A stretch of DNA of 64,000 nt from Lactarius indigo (Eukaryota > Basidiomycota > Agaricomycetes > Russulales > Russulaceae): the NCBI GenBank assembly GCA_025766275.1, contig JAFKAC010000003.1, forward strand, positions 1,860,001-1,924,000. Reading direction: 5' to 3'. Position numbers and translations under genes: made by a program. Positions 36,597 through 48,446 of the stretch are shown here, piece by piece. The first letter of the stretch is position 1. Every line of letters begins with the position of its first letter. Under the pieces are notes generated by a model, which made no database searches, was not told the origin of the DNA, and saw nothing but the letters and a program-made list of their open reading frames with translations.

Positions 36597-38419
36597 ATGT
36601 CATCACCTTCCACGCCGTACCTCCCTCTCGCCCTCAGTCTCCATTCAAGGTCAAGCCACCCCACCCTCCGTCGTCCAGTAATCTCTGAAGCCTGCTTTCC
36701 GTCCGAAGGCCAAGGTTAAGCAATAGTGCTACTATTGCGGTTGAGCGGTCGTCCTCGTCACCAGGCGCCGCGAGCTCCACCATGAAGTCCATTCCGCGAC
36801 CATCTTCTCCATTCAAACCGACGGCACTCAGTCTGACAAGAGCACATTCGTCCACACGTTCCGCAGGTTGATGCTCACACCTCGAGGCCGAAGGCTCTCC
36901 GTGCAGCTCACGAATTATCCAGGCAGCGTTCCTTGACTTCGACAGCGGAAGCTTCTTCCGCAAGAGTACGACGCGGTAGTGGCTCATTCCAGCCAACACC
37001 TTCGACATCGACCTCGCCCCATCTTCCTCCGGATGGCACCTCTACAACAGCTACGAGCCCGCCGATACGCGTGAAGGCCAAGGTTTCTAGCTTTGCAAAG
37101 TCCAACGGGTCTAGCGTGCCCCCCATCCCACTCAACTCTTTACACCCCTCATCACCACCATATGCTACGACACGCCCCATAGAAACTCGACCGCGGGCAC
37201 CATCTGTTATAGACTTCGGCGGATTCATCTCTACCCCCTCGTCGCCAACGGCCTCAACTGTTCCTCTTGCAATCCATCCAATCACGACCGCGACGTCTGC
37301 TGCGAATCCTCATCGATATGTCTCACGATTCGCGCCTAATCCAACCACGACACACTTCCAGTCTCTCTCTCCGCCTAGCACCCGTGACCTTGACAATGAC
37401 CTCCACTTTCGTGTCGCGTCGAAAGTCGACCCCGCAGCTATACCCTTGCCACCCCAATCACCACCTGTCTCCACGTTGTCGTTCTCTTCACAATCCTCAC
37501 AAAACACGCAAAGCTCATGTGCCAGCGGTAGTACTGCACCTACACCGAGCTCTCATTTCCTTAGCACGGCTCTGATTAGTGGAGAACGAGGTAGTCCTAC
37601 TCTTAGTTCCGACTCGGCGCCTGACGCGTCAAGTGAATCACGCTACCCGAATCCTTCTCGTCGTTCATTGGGCAGCCCAACCGCATACCCAGAGGATTCC
37701 GACCGAAAAATCAAGGCAGAGGCAAAGTCAAATCGAAAGGTATTAAATTCCTGTCTCCCCAACTCGCGACTTTCCTTATTGACGACGTTTCCTCTTTTTA
37801 CAAGATCGAAGATTTAGAAATTACAAACAGGTCCCTTCTTGCCATAAACGCGACCCTCGAAGCAACCAAACACAAGCAAGCTAATGAAATTCGAGATTTG
37901 CGGCGGAAGCTACGAGAATCGCGCCTTATGCTTCCCCCTCGCACGTTCCGCGCCATCAAGTCATCGCTCGGCCCTGAGGATGTAGCAGATGACGAGGATA
38001 CGGATGACTCGGAAGGCGCCAGCAACGACGACGGTGGAGAAGGAAACGAACACGATGCGGCATTCAGCCGTGTCAAGGGCATTCTAGAGGACCTCCTCGA
38101 AAGCGGGCGCCGTGCTCTCCGGGCCGAACCAAAGGATTTCGAGGGACAAAGCCGTGGAGTGAAGGTCCTTTCCGCAGAGGAAGTGCGCTCGTGGCGCGGC
38201 GACGTGGGGGACGACGTATCTACCACACATTCCGCGCCCACTGACGCCGAATCAGACGAAGAAACTGGCCCCCAACAGCGCCGACCACCATTTTTCCGAG
38301 TTGCGGTTTCAGAAGACCCTGAGATGCCCCTCAAAGGCGGAGACAGAGGAGAGGCGGTGACGGGCAGTAACGAACACGACACCGGGGTCTTACCACCAAT
38401 CACGGTTACATTCTCATAG
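36597..38419 (+). CDS. Ser/Pro-rich coiled-coil protein, N-terminal part frame-broken
   Basis: Unrecognised protein. From about 36933 the frame reads VRRGSGSFQPTPSTSTSPHL and SFAKSNGSSVPPIPL, a disordered region typical of fungal regulatory or cytoskeletal proteins. An intron near 37740-37803 leads to a coiled coil: IEDLEITNRSLLAINATLEA, TKHKQANEIRDLRRKL. Then come LPPRTFRAIKSSLGPEDVAD and a long acidic stretch, ending TAG at 38417-38419. Upstream, another frame gives SRPQSPFKVKPPHPPSSSNL and MKSIPRPSSPFKPTAL, clearly of the same composition but interrupted by stops near 36685 and 36868, so the N-terminus appears to hold several one-base shifts. Function unknown. Confidence 0.55.
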
Positions 38420-38652
38420 AGATCGGTTTCGTTACCCACTTTTCTTGGACCGCAGGCAGTGGCGGATGTACCGGATGAACGATACCACCCATTTATTCAC
38501 GACTTCCTCATGCTTCTCACACATCTGCATTGCCTTGGTTAATCCATCTAATAGCACACTCATTGTACACTGATTTCCACTTGTCACGACCCATAAGCCC
38601 ACCGGAATAATAGAATGGCCAATGGTTTCGGTCAGCCACTATGAATTCTTCA

Positions 38653-41600
38653 TTAGTTCTCCGCCATTCTCTGTGCGCGCTTAGCGAGCTGGTGAAACCA
38701 GGTCAGCGTTATCTTTGTGCAGAGGCTCCAAAAAGAACCTACAGCAGCCGCAAGGTCCAATTGCCCAGGAGCACTACCGGTTGGTTTGACTCCACCTGGG
38801 CGCGGTGCGGTCGGCGCAGGCGGGGGTCTCGACGCAGTCGGGACAGGCGGTTTTCCAGGTATCTTCGGGGCTGTAGGTTTAGACGCCACGGGTGGGGGTG
38901 GGGCAGGTTTCTTTCCGACCGGAGGCGCCGGCGGTGCCGGCTTCGACCCGACCGAACTTGACGGTCGAGAATTTACCGGGGTGGTCCCCACGGACGCCGC
39001 TGGTGTCTTCTTCCATGGTGCTGCGGTACCGTTGAGGGGTGCCATGCTGGGGAACACGGATACAGGCTTCGCAGAGGCATCGGCTGTGAGAGACTGAACT
39101 TGGACTTTGGGCCGAGGTGTAGGTGCTGCTGTTGGCTTTGGGGCTACGACTGGAGCAGGAGGAGGGGCGGGAGGACGGCGCGGAGCAGGCGGCGGAGCGG
39201 GTGCTACCTTTGGCTTGGGAGGAACTAGTTCCAGATAGTTGCTTGGCGCCCAGCCTTCCATGCCGTCCTTTTTCACGAGCCACCACCCATTTTCGTCTTT
39301 CTCGACGAGTTCGACTAGGTCGTCCTTCACCAAAGATACCTCTCCTGGTTGCCCCTCGAAAGCATACTTAGCGCGGTACATGGGTATATCCGGTTCCTCA
39401 GGAGCCGAGGGGGGTACACGATCTCGAACTGGTGGAGGGGGAGGAGCGCGTGAAGTAGTAGAGGAAGCCGTCGAGGCCACAGGCTTCATCACAGGAGCCG
39501 GAGCAGAGCTTCCTGGCAACGGCTGCGCTGCTGGCCGCGGCCGGGATCCACCCGAAGGCTATAGTGACAACTACGATGAGAGTGAAAAATCATTCATCGA
39601 CGACAGACCTGACCTTTGATGGACCACCTTTCCTGAGCAGCCTCCCTTGAGTGACGGGGCGAACAACTCCGGCCTTTCGCTTAGCCGGTGGCTTGGACCG
39701 ACTGTTCGAAGGTTGGCCAGAGGGAACATGCACGGTATGGCTCTTGTATTGATCGCCCTTCTGGACTGTCTCGTCCTTCACGAATTTGATCTGAGCTCGC
39801 TTCTCTTTCTTCTTTGCATAATCCACACTACCCCAGAACTAGCTCAGAAATCGGCCAGACAATAAGAGGGACAACATACACTGGACCGATTACGAGGTTG
39901 ATGCTGGCTGAAGTCAACTGGAGAAGGACAGAGGCCAGCTCTGTCTTGAAGTAACAACTGAAAACAGGATCACCCTCTTCTGAGATATTGTTGGTATTTA
40001 GAACCTGGCTATAATCAATGTATATTGCCGAGACATATTTTAACCACTTACCATCCAGTCATCTCGCAGATTAGACATCGCAATGCTCTTTATCGTTACC
40101 AGAGGTATCTTGCGCTCAAGAATTGTCTGCTTCAAGCCGTCCTTTGTGGCAATAGTGACAATGATGTGAACAGCTTTCCCTGTCTGTCAGCAGTCAGGAC
40201 AAGCCTCATTTTCAGTAAACGGCTGGATGGACGACATACAATGACAAGGAAACGAGGGCTGGGTTTACTGGATCTGCCGAGCTTCGATACTAGTAGTTGT
40301 ATGCGTGCGCTGAATGCAACGTTGTCAGCTAGTGTAAAGTTAGCAAATGCAAGTGTCGTCGTTTATTTCAAATGGGTCTGACGCACCTCCTATGCCACAT
40401 ACAGACTTCAGCTCTCCACCAAGTGCACTGTCACCGTTCAGGTCGAGATAATCGCCCATGTATCGACGATAGCTGATGAGACTGAACCGTCTGCGCTCCT
40501 TCCTGTCTGCAAGGATCTGATGTCCGTAGTCTCGCTTCTGGGCATACACAATGGATTCCTTGTTATTCTTCCAGAAGCGCTGTATACGTTTGGCGCATTC
40601 GTTCTTGTATCGCATGTAATTGCGGTATGCCCTTTGAATTCTAGCTGCCATGTTATGCCAGTATCGGTCCCTCATAGTTTCCAATGCGAAAAGCTAAAAG
40701 CGGGTCAAGGTACACACAGTATGCCCAAATGAACCGTGCTCACGGTTTCTGGATTCTTGATGAACGCCTTTGTGACACCCATCTGCCATTCCTCCTTTGC
40801 AATCCCGGTATCTATAAGAATTTTCTCACACCCGCTGCGAGCGTCACCATTCCACGTGTATTCTCCTGCGTATGAGGTATTGGGCGACAAAAGATAGAAT
40901 CGTTCCACCATTTTTTCAAACGTGTTGCGATACGCAAAGCCTGCACGGCGAACTCGGATATTTTCCTGCAGGCCAAGGTACTTGATCTGGTGGAGCACCG
41001 CCTTGGTGTCAAATTCTGACGCGCTACGATTCTGGTTCGGTTTGATTGTACGAATGTACGACGGTCGTGCGCGCATGAGGTTCTCCACCAACGCCCCTGC
41101 GGATGCCTGACGCAGGCGCTGGTCGTGAGACCGGTACCGTCATGAGAGCGGTCTTCACTTGCCTTGATCCTGTCACCTGCCGTAGGAGGACGCTTCTTGC
41201 TATTGGGATCCGGACGTTCAGGGAACAGCGTTTGAAGGAAAGTGTTACCGCTCATCGAAATAAGATCGAGCAAGTCTTTGACGAGGGCGTCCTTATTTTT
41301 GTCTGTCATCCCTGACACCTGATACATGACATCACCGGCATAGTGCTTCACCAAAAACTGGGTTCCACGAGCCTCAAAGTGCGGGTTGGTGGCAAGAGCT
41401 GCGGCACGCTGTATAAAGCTGTTGTCAGCTGCGGTAGGATCCGCGTGAGCAGTCGCGGTGGCGTCGTTCAAAGCAGCGAAAATCCCAGGGGGGCGGCGCT
41501 CCTCAATAAGGTCGCAGACGATCTTGTTATTGAAGTATTTGATCTCCGTCCACTTGATCTGCTCACGGACATATTCTTCTTGTTCAGTCTTCAGAGTCAA

Positions 41601-43318
41601 CTCGATGAAGATTTGCTGCAGTTTTTCATTGACGTAGTTGATGCAGAGTTGCTCGAAAGAATTTTCCTTAAATACCAATTTAGTGTCACTCCAAGGTCGA
41701 ATTTATCGGCGTTACCTCGAAGATCTCAAATCCGAAGATATCCTATAATGGGCTTAAAATGCGGGGCGCAAGTGAAAGAATGAGCCGACACACCAGAATT
41801 CCAATCAATTGATTGATTGCTCCACGAGGTTTCATCGAAATGTTGATGCGCGAGACAATCCATTCAAACAAGTTGTTATAAATGGCTTTCGCTAGAGCAT
41901 CTCTCCCGGAGCTAGCTTGCGCAGGGTTCAAAGGTACGTCGTAGACTGAGCCTCGTCGGCCCCCTCTCTGCGTTTCGACAACTTTAGAAGTGAGCACCTT
42001 CTGGACTTGAGCACCGTCGACGTCCATGAGATACGCAATAAAGTCAGTAACTCCGGTGTCAGAGATAGCTGCGTTCCCGTCGTCCATTTCGTCGTATTGC
42101 ACGTTTCCAAGCCAGAGAATGATTGCAAGCATGCGGAAAATTTCACTTTGTTCTTCTGCGGATAGGCCAATGACGTTCATGGCTCTCTGGGAAGATATTA
42201 GCTGGTACGGGTAGAAGTCTGAGATGGGGCACACCAAGGTATCAGCAAAGTCATTGTTATCGTTTATACCTTCCACCTCCAAACAATTGCTTAAACTGGT
42301 GTAGGCGTATGCTTCAGGTCCTTGCAGACCAAATGCCTCTATCCAGTGTGTCAGTTGGCGGGCTCAACACGACAAAACGGGGTGGCATACCCCGCTGCTC
42401 ATCGGACGCGGCCTTCGTAAACTGATAGAATATGTGGAAATTGCGCTCATTACGGACTTGACCAACCACGCGAGCCTTCTCGAGCAAGTAATTGGTGATC
42501 TGAGCACCGATCGGTTCTGCATGTTCATTGAACATGATTTCTAAATATTTCCCCTGTGATTTTATGAGCGCACGGCCCTACAATGGAGGTGTTTGCGCAC
42601 GTGTCGGCTGGAGTTATTATTGCGCAGAGTTTTTGCACATCCAAAACTCTCTAGGAGAGGATTTGTAGCGAGGACCATCGCCTTGATTTGCTGAATGCTA
42701 CTATCTTGTCCGCCGGATACCGCAGCAATGTACTGCATGATACGCTTTGCAGCTTCGGTCTTCCCAGCCCCAGATTCTCCAGAAATAATGACACATTGGT
42801 TCTCTTTGTACGCATTCATGTTGTAATATGCAGACTCTGCAATACCGAAGACATGCGGGGGAACTTCTAGCCTGTTCTTGCCTTGATACCGGCGAAGAAC
42901 TTCCTCGGTGTAGATGCCGAGGTCTAGTGTACTAAATAAACGCGAACATAAAGGATGTAAACAATGGACTTACCTCGAAAAGGATTGACTGATATCAAGA
43001 CTGCGCCTATGTAGGTATAAATCTCGCCGCTTGTCCACCGTTTCTGGAGATTGTCGTTGATGCTCTCGTTGCTGATAGTTGTCAGTAAGGTCATGTCCGA
43101 TACACCAATATGTTTCTTCTTGAAACCCTCCTTCCAGTCTGCCTTAACTGAAATCAGCGGACAGATGATGGAGAACCGAGCAGATGAACCACCTTGGCGA
43201 CTTTGGAGGGAGCGGACTTCTTCGGGACTGTGGACCCCTTCTTGCCAGCCTTTTTGGATGGCGCCTAGAGAACCTGAAATCAAAACATATCATCACCCGA
43301 GTGAATGAAACAAACCAT
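38653..43318 (-). CDS. MYO1: Class I myosin
   Basis: Long-tailed myosin-I, the actin motor of endocytic patches and hyphal growth. ATG at 43318 is cut from the second codon by an intron (43265-43315). Motor motifs: [12 protein letters not shown] (P-loop), [20 protein letters not shown] (switch I), [16 protein letters not shown] over two introns (switch II), [12 protein letters not shown]. The TEDS-site serine is present in [13 protein letters not shown] and matches a PAK kinase site. Two IQ motifs follow ([22 protein letters not shown]), then the TH1 tail, an SH3 domain ([40 protein letters not shown]) and a Pro/Ala-rich region ending [18 protein letters not shown] see no acidic tryptophan tail of the Arp2/3-activating type. 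An intron at 41107-41162 uses a GC donor. Confidence 0.95.
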
Positions 43319-43753
43319 TGAGGTCCGATGTGCTGGGGAGAGTTGGGCGATGTAGAGTTGTTGCGAGGCGATGTCCTGGAGCGATCCGTTCCGGGCGGCT
43401 GTGGCCCGGAGCCAGGGCCGGTCGTAAGATCTAGTGTCTCACCCGAGTGTGATTGTGATAGTGGATTCAAGTTCTTGCAGGGGGTTACTACTTACTACTT
43501 AACAACAAAATTCATCACAACACAATCACCGCTTCTAACATACACGACGAGATACTGGCGCGGTATTCCGCACCGTCGACTATGACCGGGTAGCCCGTCT
43601 ATTCTCTCCGAGTCCGGAAGAAGGGATTGGTACCAGTCTCTCGCATGCCAGTGGGACTTCCGACACTCTAGAACCAACCGTCAGTTGTGCACGACATAAG
43701 AGTCTAACTACATACGGTATCCTAGATTCAATAGTCGCCTCGTGAGGAAATAA

Positions 43754-45811
43754 CTAGACGCCAGGAATAGCTACGCCAAGGTCTGTGAGACACTTTAGCG
43801 CCTCCAGAGTAAGGCGTAATATCTCCGCGTTCTCCACGTTCCCCTTCACGACTGCAACCAACCCATTCGTGATGTTTGTCAGTTCGGTATCCTCCTTCAG
43901 CTTATTCCGGAGAGTGGGGTCGAGATTGATGAGGAAATTTCGAACGCAAACAACTCCCCGATGCAACATGCCCAGATCTGGTGATGCCCTGGCATCAGAC
44001 TCGGGTCCAGGGGATGAAGGGTCGATGAGCGTCTTGAAGATTGAAAAAACCCTATGATTATCGCGCTCCAATTCGTATAAGGAGCGACATGCGCTGGGGG
44101 ATGACGTTAAACCCGCAAGGGCACCAGAAGCTGCTAGCCGAGTGGGCAGGTCTTCGACATCTGACAGGGCTACTAGGATATGCAGTTTTGATTTCGCGGC
44201 ATTACCATCCGAGTACCTCTCGAAGACGCTGTCTGACCCAGCAACGAGATTGCAGGTGAGTTCGGTAGCTGCCCTCCTGATGAGGACGTGGTCTTCCAAC
44301 ATAAGGAATTCCGTCTTTGTAATAAGGCCATCCGCCTTCGCCACACGACTGGCAGCTTCGGCGCTTTGAGACGATATGTTGGTCAGAGCCATGATCGCCT
44401 CGAAGCGCTGCAGGAGACTCGATGCCTCGTGCGTGAGTAGAGCGGCGAAGGGCCGAATGGCATCATAAATGGCTCCAGGGTCAGGGCCAAACACTTGAGT
44501 AGGAGAGGACGTTATAGCGAGCTTGGCCAAGGCCTGGATGGGTTCCAATGACGAAAGGTCGATCTCTGGTTGTCCTCCCTGAGATGCATTTGGGACAGAG
44601 AACGATTTCCGGATAATCTCTACTAGCGTCCTCGCTCCACCGCTCTGTAAAATCTTGCCTCTATTCTCCTTGTCGACGCTGAGATTGAGAAGAACGCGGC
44701 CCGATAGGAGCCTAATGCCTTGACTGTCCGCTAATCGTGTTGCGCCAATCAGAACATTAAGGACACCATTCTTCACCAACTTCCTGCCTCGCTCCCTGAC
44801 ATGCTGTTCATCCTCCAGGATGTCATGTCCCAAGTCCCGCGAGCTGGTAGCCGTGGGCTTCGTCATCCGCCGGAGCTTCATGATCTGCTCCTGCTCAGGA
44901 GAGAGTGGTGGTTGATAAACACTGAGATTATGGATGATGTTGAGAATCCCGTATATGAGCGAATGGCTTGGCGCGTCAAGGGGCGTAGTTGGTGCCTTCC
45001 TTCGTGCAGGAACGAAAGAAAGCAGTTTCTTTAAGAAGGCTGAATCCTTTGATAGCTCCTCCTTCACAGAGGGGTCAACGCTCATATAGGCTAAGCCTTC
45101 GACAACATCCGTGGAGGAGCCCTGGTCTTCTTCCGAAAGAATTTCTCTCAGGAGCTCGACTAGGTCCGAGCTTGTACCACGTGGAGGAGTTTCTGTCGAC
45201 TCGGATAAAGCATCCGCGCTAACGCCGCGAGATAACTTTACAATAGCGACTGCCGCGGCTGCGCGCAATTGGATGTCATTTTTTTGATGCGCTGCGGCCT
45301 CCAGCCACTGGTTGACTTCAGTTGTAAGTGAGGTACGACAGACTTTATGTCCGTAAGCTTGTGAGAGCAGTCGCGCGGCCTCTCTCGACACGGGCCCAGA
45401 TGGATACAGATCCAAGATATCATTTATGGACGTGATAACCGCCTCCTGCTGGTAGATATTGGACGCAGCCTGCCAATCTACCTGAAATAGCGCCGTTAGG
45501 AATGAAAGACCAGCCAGGACTTCTGTTTCTTCGATCTCGGCTATGCGGGCTTGAACTATGGGTGAAAAGATCCGGATCAGCGCTTGAGTTCCAATATCTT
45601 GTTCCGTATCCCCTGCCTGTCCAGTGGATCCTCGAACGCCTTGACAATAGGAGGCGAGAACCAAGTAAGCCTTGGAACGTTTTTCATGATCATTATTGGG
45701 GACAAACGAGGTAACTAGATACAGGAGATCGGCAGGGAGGGTGCTTCGAGAACCTTCGGTGAGAGAAGGAAGCACGACTTTTGTGGTGTCCACTTCATCG
45801 ATGATAGCCAT
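43754..45811 (-). CDS. SHE4: UNC-45/SHE4/CRO1 myosin chaperone
   Basis: Uninterrupted frame of about 685 codons from ATG 45811 (MAIIDEVDTTKVVLPSL) to TAG 43754-43756. It is an all-helical armadillo-repeat protein with a UCS domain: KKLLSFVPARRKAPTTPLD, IYGILNIIHNLSVYQPPLS, GVLNVLIGATRLADSQGIRL, LLSGRVLLNLSVDKENRG, FEAIMALTNISSQSAE and RRAATELTCNLVAGSDSVFE. UCS proteins fold and protect myosin motor domains. No TPR domain is seen, as in other fungi. It lies 435 bp upstream of the myosin-I gene on the same strand, so client and chaperone are neighbours. Confidence 0.9.
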   Translation of the reverse strand: MAIIDEVDTTKVVLPSLTEGSRSTLPADLLYLVTSFVPNNDHEKRSKAYLVLASYCQGVRGSTGQAGDTEQDIGTQALIRIFSPIVQARIAEIEETEVLAGLSFLTALFQVDWQAASNIYQQEAVITSINDILDLYPSGPVSREAARLLSQAYGHKVCRTSLTTEVNQWLEAAAHQKNDIQLRAAAAVAIVKLSRGVSADALSESTETPPRGTSSDLVELLREILSEEDQGSSTDVVEGLAYMSVDPSVKEELSKDSAFLKKLLSFVPARRKAPTTPLDAPSHSLIYGILNIIHNLSVYQPPLSPEQEQIMKLRRMTKPTATSSRDLGHDILEDEQHVRERGRKLVKNGVLNVLIGATRLADSQGIRLLSGRVLLNLSVDKENRGKILQSGGARTLVEIIRKSFSVPNASQGGQPEIDLSSLEPIQALAKLAITSSPTQVFGPDPGAIYDAIRPFAALLTHEASSLLQRFEAIMALTNISSQSAEAASRVAKADGLITKTEFLMLEDHVLIRRAATELTCNLVAGSDSVFERYSDGNAAKSKLHILVALSDVEDLPTRLAASGALAGLTSSPSACRSLYELERDNHRVFSIFKTLIDPSSPGPESDARASPDLGMLHRGVVCVRNFLINLDPTLRNKLKEDTELTNITNGLVAVVKGNVENAEILRLTLEALKCLTDLGVAIPGV

Positions 45812-45917
45812 AGATGGTGGGTATCTATACTTTAGATGCAATAGACGAAATGTTTGTCTCTTGACTCAGCGGGCTTTGAATGTTACTTCGCGCCGTCAAA
45901 AAGCTATTACGGGAGCT

Positions 45918-45946
45918 TACAGCGGTTTTCATAACACTTGGCCCCT
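45918..45946 (+). repeat. Left terminal inverted repeat
   Basis: A 29-bp repeat, identical to the reverse complement of 47120-47148, beginning with a TA dinucleotide that may be the target duplication. It lies 107 bp from the UNC-45 start codon. Confidence 0.85.
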
Positions 45947-46046
45947 GCCTTTTTTAGCAGACATACGGACATTCAAAACTCGAGAGCGGGGTTCGTAGTT
46001 AAGTCGACGGGGAAATTCCCGAGAAATTAGGCTACCACACAGAATC

Positions 46047-46096
46047 AGGGTTATAGAATAGATATCTCGAAAAAATAGGGTTATGGAATAGTTATC
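46047..46096 (+). repeat. Direct repeat inside the TIR element
   Basis: AGGGTTATAGAATAGATATC at 46047-46066 and AGGGTTATGGAATAGTTATC at 46077-46096 agree at 18 of 20 positions with a 30-bp period. Subterminal repeats of this sort are common transposase-binding sites. Confidence 0.65.
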
Positions 46097-47119
46097 CGCG
46101 GTGCTATGCTCGGCACTGTGCCACTTGCTGTGCTATCTCCAACTCAGCATGCCTTCTACGCCTCATCCATCACGCTGCAAGCCAACCCACAACTGCAAAA
46201 CTGGCTGAATCATTATCACAACCCCCCATTAAGTGCCTGGATGAACAACTGAAATATAAATATTACCCTTGGTGTGTTGTCGTCTTAAGCATTCATCATG
46301 GCCCTCGGTATGGGCCTGCTCACCCACCATCCCTTTTCTCTCCAGTCCTCGCTTACAATCGTCACTGGAGCTCCCAATGATGGCCATGTACATGCACGAC
46401 TTAAGTCCTCCTCTTTTTTAAACCTCTACTCTGCTGAATACCAACAGCGCCGTGTCATCACTATTTTCTGTTTGTCACGATCCGTCACGCGTCACGTGCC
46501 ACTCACCCGAACTCCACTCGACACGGTTGTGGCTTCCTGTTCGCTAGCCACCACATGCCAGCATTACCTATCTCCCCGAGTACCAATCCCCTGCACCCAC
46601 ATCCCTGGGACCTCTTGCATGATACAACACCTCAACAATGAGTTCCTTTCACCTTCCCTCAATTGTCACTACCCCCAGTCCTGAAGCAAGTCCTGAAGAG
46701 CCCCACGTTGCTGGCAACCTCAACCCTCGTGCATACATGGAAACTCGGACAGGATTCGTGTGACATAGTTTCCGTGTGTATATAAAACCCCAGTAGCGGG
46801 TGAGTGAATTCCCGAGTCTACTCACCTCATAGTCAAATATCAGCCTACTTTTCCCTCACATTGCCCTTGCCTTTCCCACTACCTCTTCGCTGACCGTGTT
46901 TGCACCTCTATTCCTGAGGCTGATACCGCAAGTGTGAGATAAAAAAAAAATTACCATAAGCGTGAGCCGATCACTCATTGACAAACAATTTTCAAAACCG
47001 ATAAGTTGAATGTCTAAGCACATTTATTAATTACTATGATTACTTTTTGTGGGAAAGAAATTCGGCACGGTCACCAAGGTGCCCGTTTGAACCCCGCCTG
47101 TGTCTGTAAAGTGGTTGTA

Positions 47120-47148
47120 AGGGGCCAAGTGTTATGAAAACCGCTGTA
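47120..47148 (-). repeat. Right terminal inverted repeat
   Basis: Exact reverse complement of the left repeat. It ends only 29 bp before the MED6 ATG, so it must be part of the MED6 5' untranslated region or core promoter. Confidence 0.85.
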
Positions 47149-47177
47149 CAGACAGGCACGACTCCAAGTTAGACTTG

Positions 47178-48256
47178 ATGGACCTGACCGACTTGCATCC
47201 TCAAGACGACTACTCTCATCGATTTTTTATATGGCATGAATGGATTAAAGTCAGTAGCGTGGAAATTTGCGCCGTTTTTAAGCTCACGATGTCGAGACAC
47301 CCAGGCAAATGGCCCACTGACCCCGGAGAACGTCTTTGACTACTTCGCGAGCTCTATGTTCTACGACAAACAGAGCAACAACCAAGTACTGCGCATGCAA
47401 ACTATGCACACAGGAATGCCCATAAGCAATGAGGCTGAGGAACTCAAGTAAGTAATCTTAACCCTACTCAAGATCAACCCACTGGAGTTCCTGGCAGACG
47501 TTTCACTGGTGTCGAGTTCGCGGTCGTGCATGCTGAACCACCATCTTTATTCATCATTCACAAACGCGAGCGTATATCCCCCGAAGACAGTAAGACTCAC
47601 AGAAACTCTGCTGCTCAGTATCTGAGGTCTTGCTGCCCACAGCACGCCCCTTGCAAGCGTACTTTATTGTCAATGACAGAATCTATCAATCTCCCGACAT
47701 GTATACTGTGCTTTCGAACCGACTGGCGAGGCACTTGTCCCAATCCCTTTATCCATGGCTAACTGCGACCTAGCTAACCTCACTATACTCCTTGAAGTCG
47801 TCGCTGGACGTCCTGCGCAAATACAAGCCTGACTACACCCCGAGGACAGGGTTTGCATGGCCCATTGTGGAAACAGAGAGGGCCGGCGAGACTAGCAAGA
47901 AGACAGATGATCCTGCGTCCCTTCTCGATGCCGATCCCGAACTGATGAAGAAATTAGAAAAGGAGAAAGCTCTCACACATCCTAAGAAGCAGCAAAATAT
48001 GGTTCTACTTTTGAATGCTATGCGGACCACCGCTGTCCATCCGTTTCAAACTTTCCACGATAAAGAGGCAGCTACTGTCGCGCCTTCGGAGGCCGTATCA
48101 TCGGAAGAGCAACGATCATCTGCGACCCCGGCACCGGCACTGATATCTTCGCAGTCTGCTGTGTCTCAGTCCTCTGGCCCAGCTGCGTCTCAAGATTCCG
48201 CCAAAGGAATGGCTGGAAGCATGAAAAGAAAGAAAAAGCGTACGTCACCTATTTGA
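47178..48256 (+). CDS. MED6: Mediator complex subunit 6
   Basis: Head-module subunit of Mediator, linking activators to RNA polymerase II. ATG at 47178 gives MDLTDLHPQDDYSHRFFIWH; an intron (about 47249-47310) joins EWIK to ANGPLTPENVFDYFASSMFY, the most conserved stretch. Next are NNQVLRMQTMHTGMPISNEA, EFAVVHAEPPSLFIIHKRER and, after another intron, AYFIVNDRIYQSPDMYTVLS. The C-terminal half is Ser/Ala-rich and ends in a basic cluster KRKKKRTSPI. The stop is TGA at 48254-48256. No frame break. Its 5' region is made of the TIR element described at 45918-47148, which is unusual for a basal transcription gene. Confidence 0.93.
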
Positions 48257-48446
48257 GCCCCAATGCTCATGTTAAATAATCTGTTAGGAGCGTCGGTCGC
48301 CACACCAACACCAGCATGACTTCCGGTCGTACGATAGCAGCAAAGGCCAAGAGATAGTACTTGGGGCTGCGATTTTGCCAGAAGTCAATGAATTGTACAG
48401 GCACTTCTAGTAAGACTTGTATCTGCGATTGGCTACTGCACGCCAA

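Larger units (their letters stand above)
45918..47148. mobile_element. TA-flanked terminal-inverted-repeat element, non-autonomous (Tc1/mariner-like MITE)
   Basis: TACAGCGGTTTTCATAACAC starts a 29-bp sequence at 45918-45946 that recurs exactly as its reverse complement at 47120-47148. Each repeat is bounded outwardly by TA, the target site duplicated by Tc1/mariner transposases, and the repeat proper then begins CAG. The 1.2 kb between has no transposase frame; the longest is 128 codons (46298-46684) without a known domain. Inside are two 20-bp near-repeats (46047-46066 and 46077-46096), a TATA-like TATATAAAA at about 46779 and an A-run at 46942. Similarity between the ends seems to continue weakly inward (GCGGGGTTC in both). 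The element fills nearly all the space between the UNC-45 and MED6 start codons. Confidence 0.8.

Noticed and set aside
46298..46684. 128-codon ORF inside the TIR element as a transposase
   Set aside because: Much too short, and no DDE/D signature or helix-turn-helix is visible.
47085..47115. GGTTCAAAC-like sequence near the right TIR as a tRNA T-arm
   Set aside because: The flanking five bases do not pair as a T stem and no D arm, anticodon arm or acceptor stem can be drawn.
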